A DNA stretch of 64,000 nucleotides from Terriglobales bacterium. Lineage in GTDB: Bacteria; Acidobacteriota; Terriglobia; Terriglobales; Acidobacteriaceae. This document shows, in pieces, positions 51,712 to 60,875 of the stretch. Within the stretch, counting starts at the first letter, position 1, and each line of letters opens with the position of its first letter. The notes under the pieces were generated by a model that was not told the origin of the DNA, searched no databases, and was given only the letters and a program-made list of their open reading frames with translations. A program made the translations under genes and the position numbers. The stretch covers positions 124,001 through 188,000 of the forward strand of contig JAOAPE010000012.1 in NCBI GenBank assembly GCA_025462725.1, written 5' to 3'.

Positions 51712-53112
51712 ATGTTCCGAGTAAGATTCGTTGGTCTTGGGCTTCTCGCTTTCTCTCTTGCCCACACCGCCGCGGCGCAAAACGGAGCTGGGCAAAGCCC
51801 AGCGGCGACTCAGTCCAATGCCGTTGCCAGCCAAACCGGAAACCCAAGTACCGTTCCACTCACTTTGCAGGACACGATCGAGCGCGCGCTCCGCACGAAC
51901 CTCAGTGTCTTCTTGACGAATCAGGCCACCGCTTCAGCCCGCGGACAGCGCCTTCGCGTTCTCAGCCAATTGCTGCCTAATATTTCATCCGGCGTCATCG
52001 AAACTAGACAGCAGGAAAATCTGGAGACGTTTGGGATCAAAGTCCCGGGCCTTCCTTCCGTAGTGGGGCCCTTCAGCTACTTTGACGCGCGAGTCTCCCT
52101 TTCGCAATCGCTCTTCGATCTTGCGAAGATCGACCGTGCTCGCGCCTCAAATCAGGATGTCTTTGCCGCTCAGTTCAGCTATCAGGACGCAAGAAATGTC
52201 ATCGTCACCGCAGTAGCCTCAGGATATCTCCGCGCATTGTCTGATGCGTCGCGCATTATCGCTGCTCAAGCACAGGTCGATACCGCTCGCGCGCTCTACA
52301 ACAAAGCCGTTGATCTTCACAACGCAGGGCTGTCACCCGCGATCGACTCTGTTCGCGCACAGGTGGAACTACAAGCCAGGCAGCAGCAGCTTATCGTCGC
52401 CAAGAACGCTTACTCCAAAGATCTACTTAGCATTGCCCGCGCCATCGGATTGCCATTGCAACAAGGGCAGAACATCGAACTTACAGAGAAGATCCCTTAT
52501 GCGCCGCTTGAAAATGTCACTCTCGACCAAGCCATCGAACGCGCTGCAGTCACTCGGTCGGACTTGAAGAGCATCGCGGCCAGACTTCGCTCGGCAGAAC
52601 TGAACCGCAAGGCAGCCTCTGCCCAGCGATTACCGTCTTTCAGTGCAGACGCTGATTACGGCGCCACCGGAATCACGCCAGGTTCTTCGGTCTCTACGTT
52701 CCACGTGACAGGTGCGATTCGGATGCCGATCTTTTTAGGTGGCAGGATAGAGGGCGATGTCCTGCAAGCCGACGCGGCCCTCCAACAACTGCGCGCGCAG
52801 TTAAACGATTTGCGTGCTCAGGCGGAGTTCGAAGTTCGCTCCGCATTTCTTGACCTGAACTCCGCGGCCGACCAGGTTCGCGTCACAATGAGTACCGTGG
52901 ATCTCGCTCGGCAAGCGCTGACACAGTCGCAGGACCGTTTCGCTTCCGGCGTCGCGGACAATCTGGAAGTGGTGCAGGCGCAAGAGGCATTCGCGAATGC
53001 GAACGAGAATTACATAGCGAGTCTTTTTTCATACAACGTTAGCAAGCTCGGACTGGCGCGCGCACTTGGAGTGGCAGAGACTGAGGGCCGGGCATTTGTG
53101 GAAGGAAAGTAA
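51712..53112 (+). CDS. TolC-family outer-membrane efflux protein
   Basis: 466 residues from ATG 51712 (AGGAG nine bases upstream). ATG 51694 is the other possible start. Signal peptide MFRVRFVGLGLLAFSLAHTA to about 22. Two OEP repeats: the first about 45-250 with ALRTNLSVFLTNQATASARG, the second from about 270 with QAIERAAVTRSDLKSIAARL and ADAALQQLRAQLNDLRAQAE, rich in long helices that form the periplasmic tunnel. The tail contains DNLEVVQAQEAFANANENYI, typical of the family. It completes the tripartite pump. Confidence 0.93.
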   Translation: MFRVRFVGLGLLAFSLAHTAAAQNGAGQSPAATQSNAVASQTGNPSTVPLTLQDTIERALRTNLSVFLTNQATASARGQRLRVLSQLLPNISSGVIETRQQENLETFGIKVPGLPSVVGPFSYFDARVSLSQSLFDLAKIDRARASNQDVFAAQFSYQDARNVIVTAVASGYLRALSDASRIIAAQAQVDTARALYNKAVDLHNAGLSPAIDSVRAQVELQARQQQLIVAKNAYSKDLLSIARAIGLPLQQGQNIELTEKIPYAPLENVTLDQAIERAAVTRSDLKSIAARLRSAELNRKAASAQRLPSFSADADYGATGITPGSSVSTFHVTGAIRMPIFLGGRIEGDVLQADAALQQLRAQLNDLRAQAEFEVRSAFLDLNSAADQVRVTMSTVDLARQALTQSQDRFASGVADNLEVVQAQEAFANANENYIASLFSYNVSKLGLARALGVAETEGRAFVEGK

Positions 53113-53114
53113 TC

Positions 53115-54365
53115 ATGGCAAACACAGTAAATGAGATTGAGGCGCCGGAGCAGGATAGAGTTCGTGCCGGCGAACTGCCGCCGGAACGTCCGCGGGGGAA
53201 GAGAAATCTGAAGCCACTGATGTTCGCCGGAGGCCTGTTGGCAGTGATCGTGGTTGTCGGATGGTGGTGGTACTCCGCGGGACGGGAGTCCACCGATGAC
53301 GCGCAGATTGACGGACACATCTACTCGATCAGCGCGAGAATCACGGGCCACGTGGTCAAAGTGAATGTGGATGACAATCAGTTAGTGAAAGCCGGCGACG
53401 TAGTGGCGGAGATTGATCCTTCCGACTACCAGGTCACGCTCCAGCGCCTCGAAGCAGAGCTGGCAGATGCAAAGGCGAATGCAGAATCGGCGCGGACTGG
53501 CCTTCCTATCACATCGGCGACCACTTCAAGCCAGGTGGAGTCTGCGCGTGCCGACGTAGAAAACAACCAAGCAGGATTACAGGCATCGCAGCAGCAATAT
53601 CAAGCTTCCGCTGCTCGGTTGCGCGAAGCGGAAGCGAACAACGTCAAGGCGCAGGCAGATCTCAACCGTTACAAACAACTTGTTCAGAAAGACGAGATCT
53701 CAAAACAGCAATACGACCAGTCTGTCGCGGCCGCACAAGCCAGCGCCGCCACAGTGGAAGCGGCGCAGGCGGCACTCTCGGCTGCCCAGCAGCAAATCGC
53801 GCAATCCCGCGGAAAGATCACTCAGGCACAAGCCACGTTGCGCACGGCAAACACCGCGCCGCAGCAGGTGCAGAACTCACGCGCCAAGCTTTCCGCCGCG
53901 GAAGCACAGGTACAAAAGGCGCAAGCCAACTTGGATCAGGCAAAACTGAATCTGCAATATACGAAGATCGTCGCTCCCGTGAACGGTATCGTCGGAAGAA
54001 AAACAGTCGAAGCGGGGCAGAATGTTCAGCCCGGTCAGCAGTTGATGTCACTGGTTTCGCTCGACGATGTTTGGGTCACTGCGAATTACAAGGAGACGCA
54101 GCTAAAGAAAATGCGAGTAGGGCAGGAAGCCCACATTGAAGTGGACGCCTACGGCAGAGAGTATAAAGGACACATAGAGAGCATCGGTGGCGCCAGTGGC
54201 GCACGCTTCAGCTTGCTGCCTCCGGAGAACGCAACGGGAAATTACGTGAAGGTGGTGCAGCGTATCCCGGTGAAGATCGTGTTCGAGCAGGGCGAGAATT
54301 CTGATCGCGCATTGCGCCCTGGAATGTCAGTCACAGCAACCGTTCTCCTCAGAGAGAAAAAGTAA
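53115..54365 (+). CDS. HlyD/EmrA-type periplasmic adaptor
   Basis: 416 residues, with AAGGA upstream of ATG 53115. A single N-terminal helix (LMFAGGLLAVIVVVGWWW, residues ~36-53) anchors it. The lipoyl-like domain starts STDDAQIDGHIYSISARITG near 60, followed by a long coiled hairpin (about residues 90-280) with many Gln/Ala-rich heptads, the returning LQYTKIVAPVNGIVGRKTVE strand, and a barrel. The TDDA motif marks the EmrA group, which normally works with an MFS EmrB pump. No EmrB gene is present here, so it may serve another pump or the adjacent TolC with a distant partner. Confidence 0.92.
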   Translation: MANTVNEIEAPEQDRVRAGELPPERPRGKRNLKPLMFAGGLLAVIVVVGWWWYSAGRESTDDAQIDGHIYSISARITGHVVKVNVDDNQLVKAGDVVAEIDPSDYQVTLQRLEAELADAKANAESARTGLPITSATTSSQVESARADVENNQAGLQASQQQYQASAARLREAEANNVKAQADLNRYKQLVQKDEISKQQYDQSVAAAQASAATVEAAQAALSAAQQQIAQSRGKITQAQATLRTANTAPQQVQNSRAKLSAAEAQVQKAQANLDQAKLNLQYTKIVAPVNGIVGRKTVEAGQNVQPGQQLMSLVSLDDVWVTANYKETQLKKMRVGQEAHIEVDAYGREYKGHIESIGGASGARFSLLPPENATGNYVKVVQRIPVKIVFEQGENSDRALRPGMSVTATVLLREKK

Positions 54366-54366
54366 C

Positions 54367-55008
54367 GTGGACATAAAAGTAGTCAGCATCGAGCGTGAAT
54401 TCGGCAGCGGCGCAAGTTTTATCGCCGAGCGCCTGGCCAAGCGGTTGGGATGGGAACTGCTCGACCAGTCCCTCACGCAGAAGATCGCGGAGCTGGCGAA
54501 GGTCAAGCCTGAGGTTGTCAGCCGCTGCGATGAACATAATGATTCGGGACTGTATCGGCTTGCGAAGGTTTTCGCCCGAGGTAGTTACGAGCGCATTTTG
54601 CCCACGACCGGGCAGGAATCCTTTGACACTGACCGCATGGTGCAACTCGTGACGCAAGTCATAGAGAAGGCGGGAGAGAAGGGGAATGCCGTCATCGTTG
54701 GACGCGGGGCTCCGTGGATCCTGCGCAATCGCAAAGACACATTCCACGTCTTTGTTTATGCTCCGCGCGAGGACAAGGTTAAGCGGGTGATGTCGCTGGG
54801 GAAAACCGAAGCCGAAGCAGTTGAATTGGTCGACACCATTGACGAAGAGCGTAGAGCATTTATCAAGCGCTACTTCGGCAAAGAGTGGCCCACCCGACAT
54901 CTCTACAACATGATGATCAATTCCAGCATGGGCGAAGATTACGTTGTAGAAACAATTCTCAACTCCATCCACTCTTACTCAGCTTTGCCCCATATGCAAA
55001 CCCGCTAG
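54367..55008 (+). CDS. Cytidylate kinase-like protein
   Basis: 213 residues, GTG start one base after the EmrA-type stop. P-loop region is degenerate: SIEREFGSGASFIAERLAKR near residues 7-26. Substrate-lid features NAVIVGRGAPWILRNRKDTF near 103-122 and VFVYAPREDKVKRVMSLGKT support the cytidylate-kinase-like family, distinct from canonical Cmk; the biological substrate of such proteins is unknown. Same strand and almost touching the efflux operon, so probably cotranscribed. Its position does not explain the function. Confidence 0.85.
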   Translation: MDIKVVSIEREFGSGASFIAERLAKRLGWELLDQSLTQKIAELAKVKPEVVSRCDEHNDSGLYRLAKVFARGSYERILPTTGQESFDTDRMVQLVTQVIEKAGEKGNAVIVGRGAPWILRNRKDTFHVFVYAPREDKVKRVMSLGKTEAEAVELVDTIDEERRAFIKRYFGKEWPTRHLYNMMINSSMGEDYVVETILNSIHSYSALPHMQTR

Positions 55009-55063
55009 CTTTTCCGTCAGCCTGCCTGCTGCAAATCAGACCTTAAAATTTTCATATTTTTTC

Positions 55064-55093
55064 TTGACTCAGAAGTGAATTGCTGTTTATCAT
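55064..55093 (+). promoter_or_regulatory. Promoter of the arginine operon
   Basis: TTGACT at 55064-55069, an 18-base spacer and TATCAT at 55088-55093 give a good sigma70-like promoter 37 bases before the argR ATG. The region is strikingly A+T rich compared with the coding flanks. Confidence 0.65.
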
Positions 55094-55095
55094 TA

Positions 55096-55129
55096 TGTAT
55101 AAATATTCATATAAGTGAATAAATATTCT
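55096..55129 (+). promoter_or_regulatory. Tandem ARG boxes (ArgR operator)
   Basis: TGTATAAATATTCA at 55096-55109 and TGAATAAATATTCT at 55116-55129 fit the ARG-box pattern TGAAT-AAAA-ATTCA with one or two changes each. Their centres are 20 bases apart, close to the two-box spacing bound by an ArgR hexamer in E. coli. They overlap the start of transcription and lead into the argR ATG, so autoregulation and operon repression by arginine are expected. Confidence 0.75.
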
Positions 55130-55130
55130 A

Positions 55131-55583
55131 ATGACTAAAGCGACCCGCCAGAACGCGATTCTGAAGCTTTTAGAACAAGGCTCTCCCGCCAATCAGGACG
55201 CCCTGCGCAAAGCCTTGGCTAAGTTGGGTTTCAAGGTAGCGCAAGCCACGTTGTCACGCGACGTCCGCGAGCTAGGCCTGGTGAAATCTTCTGACGGGTA
55301 CCAATTCGCACCAGGCGCGCCCGCAGCATTAGCGAATGAGCAAGTGCTGCCTTCCGCGCATCGCCTCGTCCGCGAGTTCGTTTTGGAAGTACGCGAAGCC
55401 CAGAACTTACTGGTGATCAAAACCTCTGTCGGCAGCGCACAGCCGGTGGCCGCGTCACTCGACGGCGAATCCTGGCCCGAAGTGATGGGCACCATCGCAG
55501 GGGACGACACCATATTGATGGTCACGCAGGACAACAAGTCGGCCCACAAGCTTGCATCGCGCATCCTGGAGTCTCTCGCCTGA
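55131..55583 (+). CDS. argR: Arginine repressor ArgR
   Basis: 150 residues. N-terminal winged helix: MTKATRQNAILKLLEQGSPA, ALRKALAKLGFKVAQATLSRDVREL (read as the AQATLSRDVRELGLVK core near residue 37-52). C-terminal arginine-binding oligomerisation domain with LLVIKTSVGSAQPVAASLDG and EVMGTIAGDDTILMVTQDNK; the DD in GDD is the arginine contact. First gene of the operon, directly behind ARG boxes. The argC start shares the A of its TGA. Confidence 0.95.
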   Translation: MTKATRQNAILKLLEQGSPANQDALRKALAKLGFKVAQATLSRDVRELGLVKSSDGYQFAPGAPAALANEQVLPSAHRLVREFVLEVREAQNLLVIKTSVGSAQPVAASLDGESWPEVMGTIAGDDTILMVTQDNKSAHKLASRILESLA

Positions 55584-56620
55584 TGCAGCAGAAGCTCAAG
55601 ACTGCCATCGTCGGCGCGTTGGGATATGCCGGTTTCGAACTAGGCCAAATCCTCGCGAAGCACCCGCGTGTGTCTGCGCCTATGTTGTTCACACGCAGTG
55701 AAACTGGAGCTGGCGCCACACTCGACCTGGTGTATCCGCACGCAATGAACGGACATCCCACACGCCTGCACCAGTTCTCAATGGACGCCCTCAAGCGCGA
55801 ATCCATTGACCTCCTTTTTCTGGCGACTCCACATAGTGCTTCATGGGAGATCGTTCCCGAAGCCCTTACGAACGGATTACGTGTGATTGATCTCAGCGGA
55901 GCGTGGCGCTTGAAAGATGAATCTAACCGCGCCATATACAAGCTCCCCGAAATGGCGGCCTCCGCCGGAACCATGCAGCAATCCGTCTATGGTTCGCCGG
56001 AATTGAACTCTTCCGCGATTGCCGCAGCAAGACTCGTTGCCAATCCCGGCTGCTATGCGACATCCGTGATCCTCGCTCTCGCACCGTTCGTGAAATCCGG
56101 AATGGCCGATCTTGATTGCGGAATCGTCTGCGATTGCAAGTCCGGCGTCTCCGGCGCTGGCAGAGAACCCTCGGCGAAGACTCACTTCGTCGAAGTCGCG
56201 GAGAACCTTTCCGCATACAGCGTCTTCGGACATCGCCACACCGGCGAGATCCTCGAACAACTCGGCATCGCGGCAGAGCAATTAATATTCACGCCGCACC
56301 TCTTGCCAATCCCGCGCGGGATTCTCTCCACGATCTACCTTCGCCTAAAAGAATCGGCAACGCCCGAGCACATCGAGCAAGCGCTCCGCAGCTTTTACGC
56401 CGACAGCAAAAGCGTGCGCATCTTTCCGCATCCTTCATTGCCGCAGATCCAGTATTCGTTGCGAACAAATTATTGCGACCTCGGATTCGCGCTCAGCCCC
56501 GATGGCAAACGCCTGGTGCTCGTCTCCTGTCTCGACAACCTGATCAAAGGCGCGGCGGGACAAGCAGTGCAGAACATGAACCTGATGTACGGATGGAATG
56601 AGCAGGAGGGGTTGAATTGA
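55583..56620 (+). CDS. argC: N-acetyl-gamma-glutamyl-phosphate reductase ArgC
   Basis: 345 residues, usual length. Reduces N-acetylglutamyl phosphate with NADPH, third step of arginine synthesis. N-terminal Rossmann motif VGALGYAGFELGQILAKHP near 10-28. Catalytic Cys in LVANPGCYATSVILALAPF near 155 and the HTGEILEQLG region near 217. C-terminal LVLVSCLDNLIKGAAGQAVQ is the standard end. Start overlaps the argR stop (TGATG). Ends with TTGA overlap into argB. Confidence 0.95.
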   Translation: MQQKLKTAIVGALGYAGFELGQILAKHPRVSAPMLFTRSETGAGATLDLVYPHAMNGHPTRLHQFSMDALKRESIDLLFLATPHSASWEIVPEALTNGLRVIDLSGAWRLKDESNRAIYKLPEMAASAGTMQQSVYGSPELNSSAIAAARLVANPGCYATSVILALAPFVKSGMADLDCGIVCDCKSGVSGAGREPSAKTHFVEVAENLSAYSVFGHRHTGEILEQLGIAAEQLIFTPHLLPIPRGILSTIYLRLKESATPEHIEQALRSFYADSKSVRIFPHPSLPQIQYSLRTNYCDLGFALSPDGKRLVLVSCLDNLIKGAAGQAVQNMNLMYGWNEQEGLN

Positions 56621-57405
56621 AAGTAGTAGTCAAGATTGGCGGCGCAGCGCTCGACGACAAAGCCTTGCGGCTGAAGTGCGCGCGTGCGGTTGCCGACCTC
56701 GCAGACAAGCACAGTGTAGCCGTTGTTCACGGCGGAGGCGCGGCTCTCACTCGCACCATGAAGCAGCTCGGCAAGACCAGTGAGTTCATCAACGGACTCC
56801 GCGTGACTGACGCTGAGACTCGAGATATCGCCCTCATGGTCCTCGGGGGGCAGATGAATAAGAACCTTGTGTCCGCCATCAACGCCCTCGGACAATCCGC
56901 TATTGGCATGTGCGGCGGCGATGGGCTCTCATTCCGCGCACGGAAAAAGGCATATGCGGGAGGCGACCTCGGATTCGTCGGCGAAATATGCGCAGCGGAT
57001 CCCAAGTGGATCCATGCGATCTGGAAATGCAATGCTGTTCCGGTGATATCCAGCCTCGCACCCGGCAGCGATGGCCAGTATTACAACATCAACGCTGACC
57101 AGATGGCCGCTGCTTGCGCCGTTGCTTGTGAAGCTGACGCCCTGATTTTCCTCACCGACGTTTCCGGGGTGAAAGATGCCAACGGAGACGTCATTCGCTG
57201 GCTAGAGGCCAATCAGATTTCCGGTCTGATCCAGAATGCCGTCATCAGCGGAGGAATGTTGCCCAAGCTCGAAGCCTGCCAGCAGGCTCTCCGAAAGGGC
57301 GTGCGACGCGTACGCATTCTGCCCGCAGCAGAGGCGTCATGCATCCCAGACTTCTATGTGCACAAGATCGAATACGGCACGGAAGTGATGGTGGCCGTGG
57401 CATGA
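56617..57405 (+). CDS. argB: Acetylglutamate kinase ArgB
   Basis: 262 residues, TTG start at 56617 with a strong AGGAGGGG upstream; the start is fixed because the protein begins directly with the first beta strand (KVVVKIGGAALDD). Motifs: AVVHGGGAALTRTMKQLG near 34, GLRVTDAETRDIALMVLGGQ near 61, NINADQMAAACAVACEADAL near 151-170, FLTDVSGVKDANGDV, and ISGGMLPKLEACQQALRKGV near 210. The N-terminal helix that makes hexameric NAGKs arginine-sensitive is absent, so feedback control of this enzyme by arginine looks unlikely (inferred). Overlaps argC and argD by four bases each. Confidence 0.95.
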   Translation: MKVVVKIGGAALDDKALRLKCARAVADLADKHSVAVVHGGGAALTRTMKQLGKTSEFINGLRVTDAETRDIALMVLGGQMNKNLVSAINALGQSAIGMCGGDGLSFRARKKAYAGGDLGFVGEICAADPKWIHAIWKCNAVPVISSLAPGSDGQYYNINADQMAAACAVACEADALIFLTDVSGVKDANGDVIRWLEANQISGLIQNAVISGGMLPKLEACQQALRKGVRRVRILPAAEASCIPDFYVHKIEYGTEVMVAVA

Positions 57406-58649
57406 GCGTAAAGTCCGTTAAAAAATCCGAAGCCGGCGTACTCGTATCCACATACGAGCGCTATCCCGTGCTGATGAAGCGCGGACGCGGTGTTTATCTC
57501 TATGACTCCGACAACAAGCGCTACCTCGATTTCCTCAGCGGCATCGGCGTGAACGCCCTCGGATACTCGCATCCCGCGATCACCCGCGCCATTGCGCAGC
57601 AGAGCCGGAAGCTGATTCACACATCGAATCTTTTCTTTCACGATTATCAAAGTGAGTTGGCAAAGCAGTTGGCGGAGATATCTGGACTTGACCGCGCGTT
57701 TTTCTCCAACAGCGGGACAGAAGCGTGGGAAGGGGCGCTGAAATTTGCCCGCGCCTACGCGCAGGCCACGAACTTTAACGGACACGAAGCCAAATGGCGC
57801 GTACTCGCCATGGATAACTCGTTCCATGGACGCACCTTTGGCGCACTAGCCACCACCGGACAGGAAAAGTATCGCAAACCATTTCTTCCGCTCATGCCCG
57901 GCGTGGAATTCGTGACTTTTAATGATGTCGCGGACCTGAAAAAGAAGTTTGACGGCACCGTCTGTGCCGTCGCGTTGGAGATCATTCAAGGTGAAGGCGG
58001 AGTTCAGCCTGTCACCGAAGAATTCCTGAAGACTGCGCGCAAGCTGACGAAGCAGACTGGCGCCCTGCTTCTTGCGGACGAGATTCAAAGCGGACTGGGA
58101 CGGACCGGAAAGTATTTCGCTTATCAGCAATTCGGCGTCGTCCCGGACATTGTCACCGTCGCGAAGCCGCTGGCTGCGGGCATTCCGCTGGGCGCAATCC
58201 TCACCACAGACGCAGTTGCGAATGTGATTCATCCTGGCATGCACGGCACAACGTTTGGCGGAGGACCGCTCGCCTGCGCAGTTGCACTCGAATTCCTAGC
58301 GACGCTGAAGCGCGAGAAGCTGCTCAAGAACGTTGAGCAGGTCGGTAATTATTTCCAAAAAGAATTAAGCAAGTTACAGAAGAAGCACGACAGCATCGTC
58401 ACAGTACGCGGCATCGGACTCATGCTCGCCGCCGAGCTCGACTCCGCTGATCTAGCGAAATCAGTCGTCAGCACCATGCTGGAGCGCGGCATCATCATCA
58501 ATCGCACGCATGAGAAAGTTCTGCGATTCCTGCCGCCGTACATCATTACCAAGAGCCACGTGGATACCGTTGTCCGCGCGCTCGATTCCATTCTCAGTAA
58601 AGGGCCCCGTAATGCGACTCCAGATTCAAACCAGAGGAGAACGCGATAG
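57402..58649 (+). CDS. argD: Acetylornithine aminotransferase ArgD
   Basis: 415 residues from ATG 57402, inside the ATGA overlap with argB. PLP class III aminotransferase: VLMKRGRGVYLYDSDNKRYL near 25-44, FFSNSGTEAWEGALKFARAY near 103-122 (phosphate loop), LLLADEIQSGLGRTGKYFAY near 225, and the PLP lysine in TVAKPLAAGIPLGAI near 258. TTFGGGPLACAVALE near 290. Converts N-acetylglutamate semialdehyde to N-acetylornithine. In some bacteria it also serves lysine synthesis. argF follows with one-base overlap. Confidence 0.95.
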   Translation: MSVKSVKKSEAGVLVSTYERYPVLMKRGRGVYLYDSDNKRYLDFLSGIGVNALGYSHPAITRAIAQQSRKLIHTSNLFFHDYQSELAKQLAEISGLDRAFFSNSGTEAWEGALKFARAYAQATNFNGHEAKWRVLAMDNSFHGRTFGALATTGQEKYRKPFLPLMPGVEFVTFNDVADLKKKFDGTVCAVALEIIQGEGGVQPVTEEFLKTARKLTKQTGALLLADEIQSGLGRTGKYFAYQQFGVVPDIVTVAKPLAAGIPLGAILTTDAVANVIHPGMHGTTFGGGPLACAVALEFLATLKREKLLKNVEQVGNYFQKELSKLQKKHDSIVTVRGIGLMLAAELDSADLAKSVVSTMLERGIIINRTHEKVLRFLPPYIITKSHVDTVVRALDSILSKGPRNATPDSNQRRTR

Positions 58650-59665
58650 TGAGCACCAGAATGTTAGTTGCGCCCGTGCCCCAGTCTTCAGGGCACCCGG
58701 CCGCTGAAGTAGCCCATCGGGACCTGATCTCGATACAAGACCTGCTGCCCGAAGAAGTGCGAGCGCTGCTCGACTTGACCGCGCTCATCAAGGCCCGTCC
58801 TGCGGATTTCCGCGGCGCACTCTCAGGCAAGCAAGTGGTGATGTTCTTCGAGAAGCCTTCCCTGCGCACGCGTCTTACGTTCGAGGCAGGATTGTCCAGC
58901 CTCGGAGGCCAGGCGATATTCGTTGACCAGACACGCTCGCGGCTCGATGAGCGCGAGTCACTCAGTGACATTGCTCGCAATCTCGAGCGTTGGGTTGACT
59001 GCGTAATCCTGCGCACGTTCGAGCACAGTACGATCACCGGAATCGCCGAGCATGCGTCCATTCCCGTGATCAATGCGTTGAGCGACTTGGAACATCCCTG
59101 CCAGGCGCTTGCGGATTTCTTCACGCTCGAAGAAAAATTTGATGACATCGCCAAGGTCACGCTCGCTTATGTCGGCGACGGAAACAACATGTCACATTCG
59201 CTCATGTTGCTGGCCGCATCACTGGGCGCGAAAATCCGCGTCGCAACTCCAAAAGGATACGAACCCCTTGCGGAAGTCGTCGCTGCGGCCAAGAAGATTG
59301 CCGCCAAGACCGGCGCAAAGATAACCATCACCAACGATCCCGTTGCCGCCGTCACCGGAGCAGATGCGATCTACACCGACGTTTGGGCAAGCATGGGGCA
59401 AGAGGAAGAAGCACAGCAGCGCGCGCAGATTTTCGAGCCATTTCAGGTTGACGAGGAGCTGATGTCACACGCTGCTGATCACGCACTCTTCATGCACTGC
59501 CTGCCCGCGCACCGCGGCGATGAAGTCACTGATGCCGTGATTGACTCTCCGCAGTCCGTTGTTTTCGATCAAGCTGAAAATCGCTTGCATATTCAGAAGG
59601 CGATCTTACTTATGTTGCTGGGCGGCGGATTGCGCCGCTTCCGGCCAAGGAGCACCAATGCCTAA
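58649..59665 (+). CDS. argF: Ornithine carbamoyltransferase ArgF
   Basis: 338 residues, GTG start at 58649 directly at the argD stop. Carbamoyl-phosphate site FFEKPSLRTRLTFEAGL near 67-83 (S-x-R-T-R), HASIPVINALSDLEHPCQAL with HPCQ near 150, VTLAYVGDGNNMSHSLMLLA near 172, and ornithine loop FMHCLPAHRGDEVTD near 280 (HCLP). The first 25 residues are longer than in most ArgF and loosely conserved. Synthesises citrulline; the next step is encoded by argG, which overlaps by eight bases. Confidence 0.95.
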   Translation: MSTRMLVAPVPQSSGHPAAEVAHRDLISIQDLLPEEVRALLDLTALIKARPADFRGALSGKQVVMFFEKPSLRTRLTFEAGLSSLGGQAIFVDQTRSRLDERESLSDIARNLERWVDCVILRTFEHSTITGIAEHASIPVINALSDLEHPCQALADFFTLEEKFDDIAKVTLAYVGDGNNMSHSLMLLAASLGAKIRVATPKGYEPLAEVVAAAKKIAAKTGAKITITNDPVAAVTGADAIYTDVWASMGQEEEAQQRAQIFEPFQVDEELMSHAADHALFMHCLPAHRGDEVTDAVIDSPQSVVFDQAENRLHIQKAILLMLLGGGLRRFRPRSTNA

Positions 59666-60875
59666 GAAAATTGTTCTCGCATACTCCGGCGGACTCGACA
59701 CCTCCATCATCGTGCCGTGGCTGAAAGAAAATCATGGATATGACGTCATCGCCATGGTCGGCGACGTCGGCCAAGGTGACGACGTCGAAGCTGTGGTGAA
59801 AAAGGCTTATGCAACTGGCGCGTCAGATGTGATCGTCCGCGACATGCGACAGGAATTTCTTACCGACTACGTTTTCCCCGCGCTGCGCGCTGGTGCCGTG
59901 TACGAGCACAAGTATCTGCTCGGCACGTCGCTTGCGCGTCCGGTGATCGCCAAGCATCAGGTGGAAGTAGCGCTGCAATGCGGAGCGAAAGCCGTCGCAC
60001 ACGGATGCACCGGCAAGGGCAATGACCAAGTCCGCTTCGAACACGCCTATCAGGCGATTGCGCCGGAGTTGGAGATCGTCGCCCCGTGGCGCGAGTGGGA
60101 ACTGAACTCTCGCGAAGATTGTCTCGACTATGCTGAGAAGCGCGGAATCCCCGTCGCGGCCAGCCGCGAGAAGATTCACAGTCGCGATAAGAATCTTTGG
60201 CACTTGAGCCACGAGGGTGGAGAACTCGAAGATCCGGCGAATGCGCCCTTCGAGAGCACATGGCAAATGTCCGTCTCGCCGCAAGAAGCGCCCGACAAGG
60301 AAGAAGAAGTCGAGATCGGTTTCGAGCAGGGAACTCCCGTTTCGGTGAACGGCCTGAACATGGACCCCGTCTCCATGGTCGAGTTGCTGAACGAGATCGG
60401 CGGACGCAATGCCATCGGCCGCACAGACATCGTGGAGAACCGTTTCGTCGGCATCAAGTCCCGCGGATGCTACGAGACTCCCGGTGGCACGTTGCTGATC
60501 ACTGCGCATCGCGAACTGGAAGCACTATGTCTCGAGCGCGAGCTAACGCATTTCAAGCAGATGGTCGCGCTGAAATATGCGGAAGTGGTTTACTACGGGC
60601 TGTGGTTCACTCCGTTGCGTGAAGCTCTCGACGCATTTGTGGACGAGACGCAAAAAGAAGTGACCGGCAACGTGCGGCTGAAACTTTACAAAGGCAACGT
60701 CGCGATTGCGAGCAGGAGTTCGGAGAACTCGCTGTATCGTACGGACCTCTCTTCCTTCACGATGGGCAAGAGCTACGACCAGAAGGACGCAGCCGGATTC
60801 ATCCGCATACTCGGCCTTCCTGCTCGCACTCGCGCCATCTTGAAGAAGCAGGCCAACGTTGAGGTTGTGAAATGA
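59658..60875 (+). CDS. argG: Argininosuccinate synthase ArgG
   Basis: 405 residues from ATG 59658 with AAGGAG eight bases upstream, inside the argF end; the longer in-frame extension was rejected because MPKKIVLAYSGGLDTSI is the standard start. PP-loop AYSGGLDTS near residue 8-16. Citrulline and aspartate sites: AHGCTGKGNDQVRFEHAYQA near 114-133 and SREKIHSRDKNLWHLSHEG near 175. C-terminal tetramer helix contains KGNVAIASRSSENSLYRTDL. ATG of argH overlaps its TGA. Length is normal. Confidence 0.96.
   Translation: MPKKIVLAYSGGLDTSIIVPWLKENHGYDVIAMVGDVGQGDDVEAVVKKAYATGASDVIVRDMRQEFLTDYVFPALRAGAVYEHKYLLGTSLARPVIAKHQVEVALQCGAKAVAHGCTGKGNDQVRFEHAYQAIAPELEIVAPWREWELNSREDCLDYAEKRGIPVAASREKIHSRDKNLWHLSHEGGELEDPANAPFESTWQMSVSPQEAPDKEEEVEIGFEQGTPVSVNGLNMDPVSMVELLNEIGGRNAIGRTDIVENRFVGIKSRGCYETPGGTLLITAHRELEALCLERELTHFKQMVALKYAEVVYYGLWFTPLREALDAFVDETQKEVTGNVRLKLYKGNVAIASRSSENSLYRTDLSSFTMGKSYDQKDAAGFIRILGLPARTRAILKKQANVEVVK

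Noticed and set aside
59823-60509. Minus-strand 228-codon reading frame
   Set aside because: Antisense shadow of argG.
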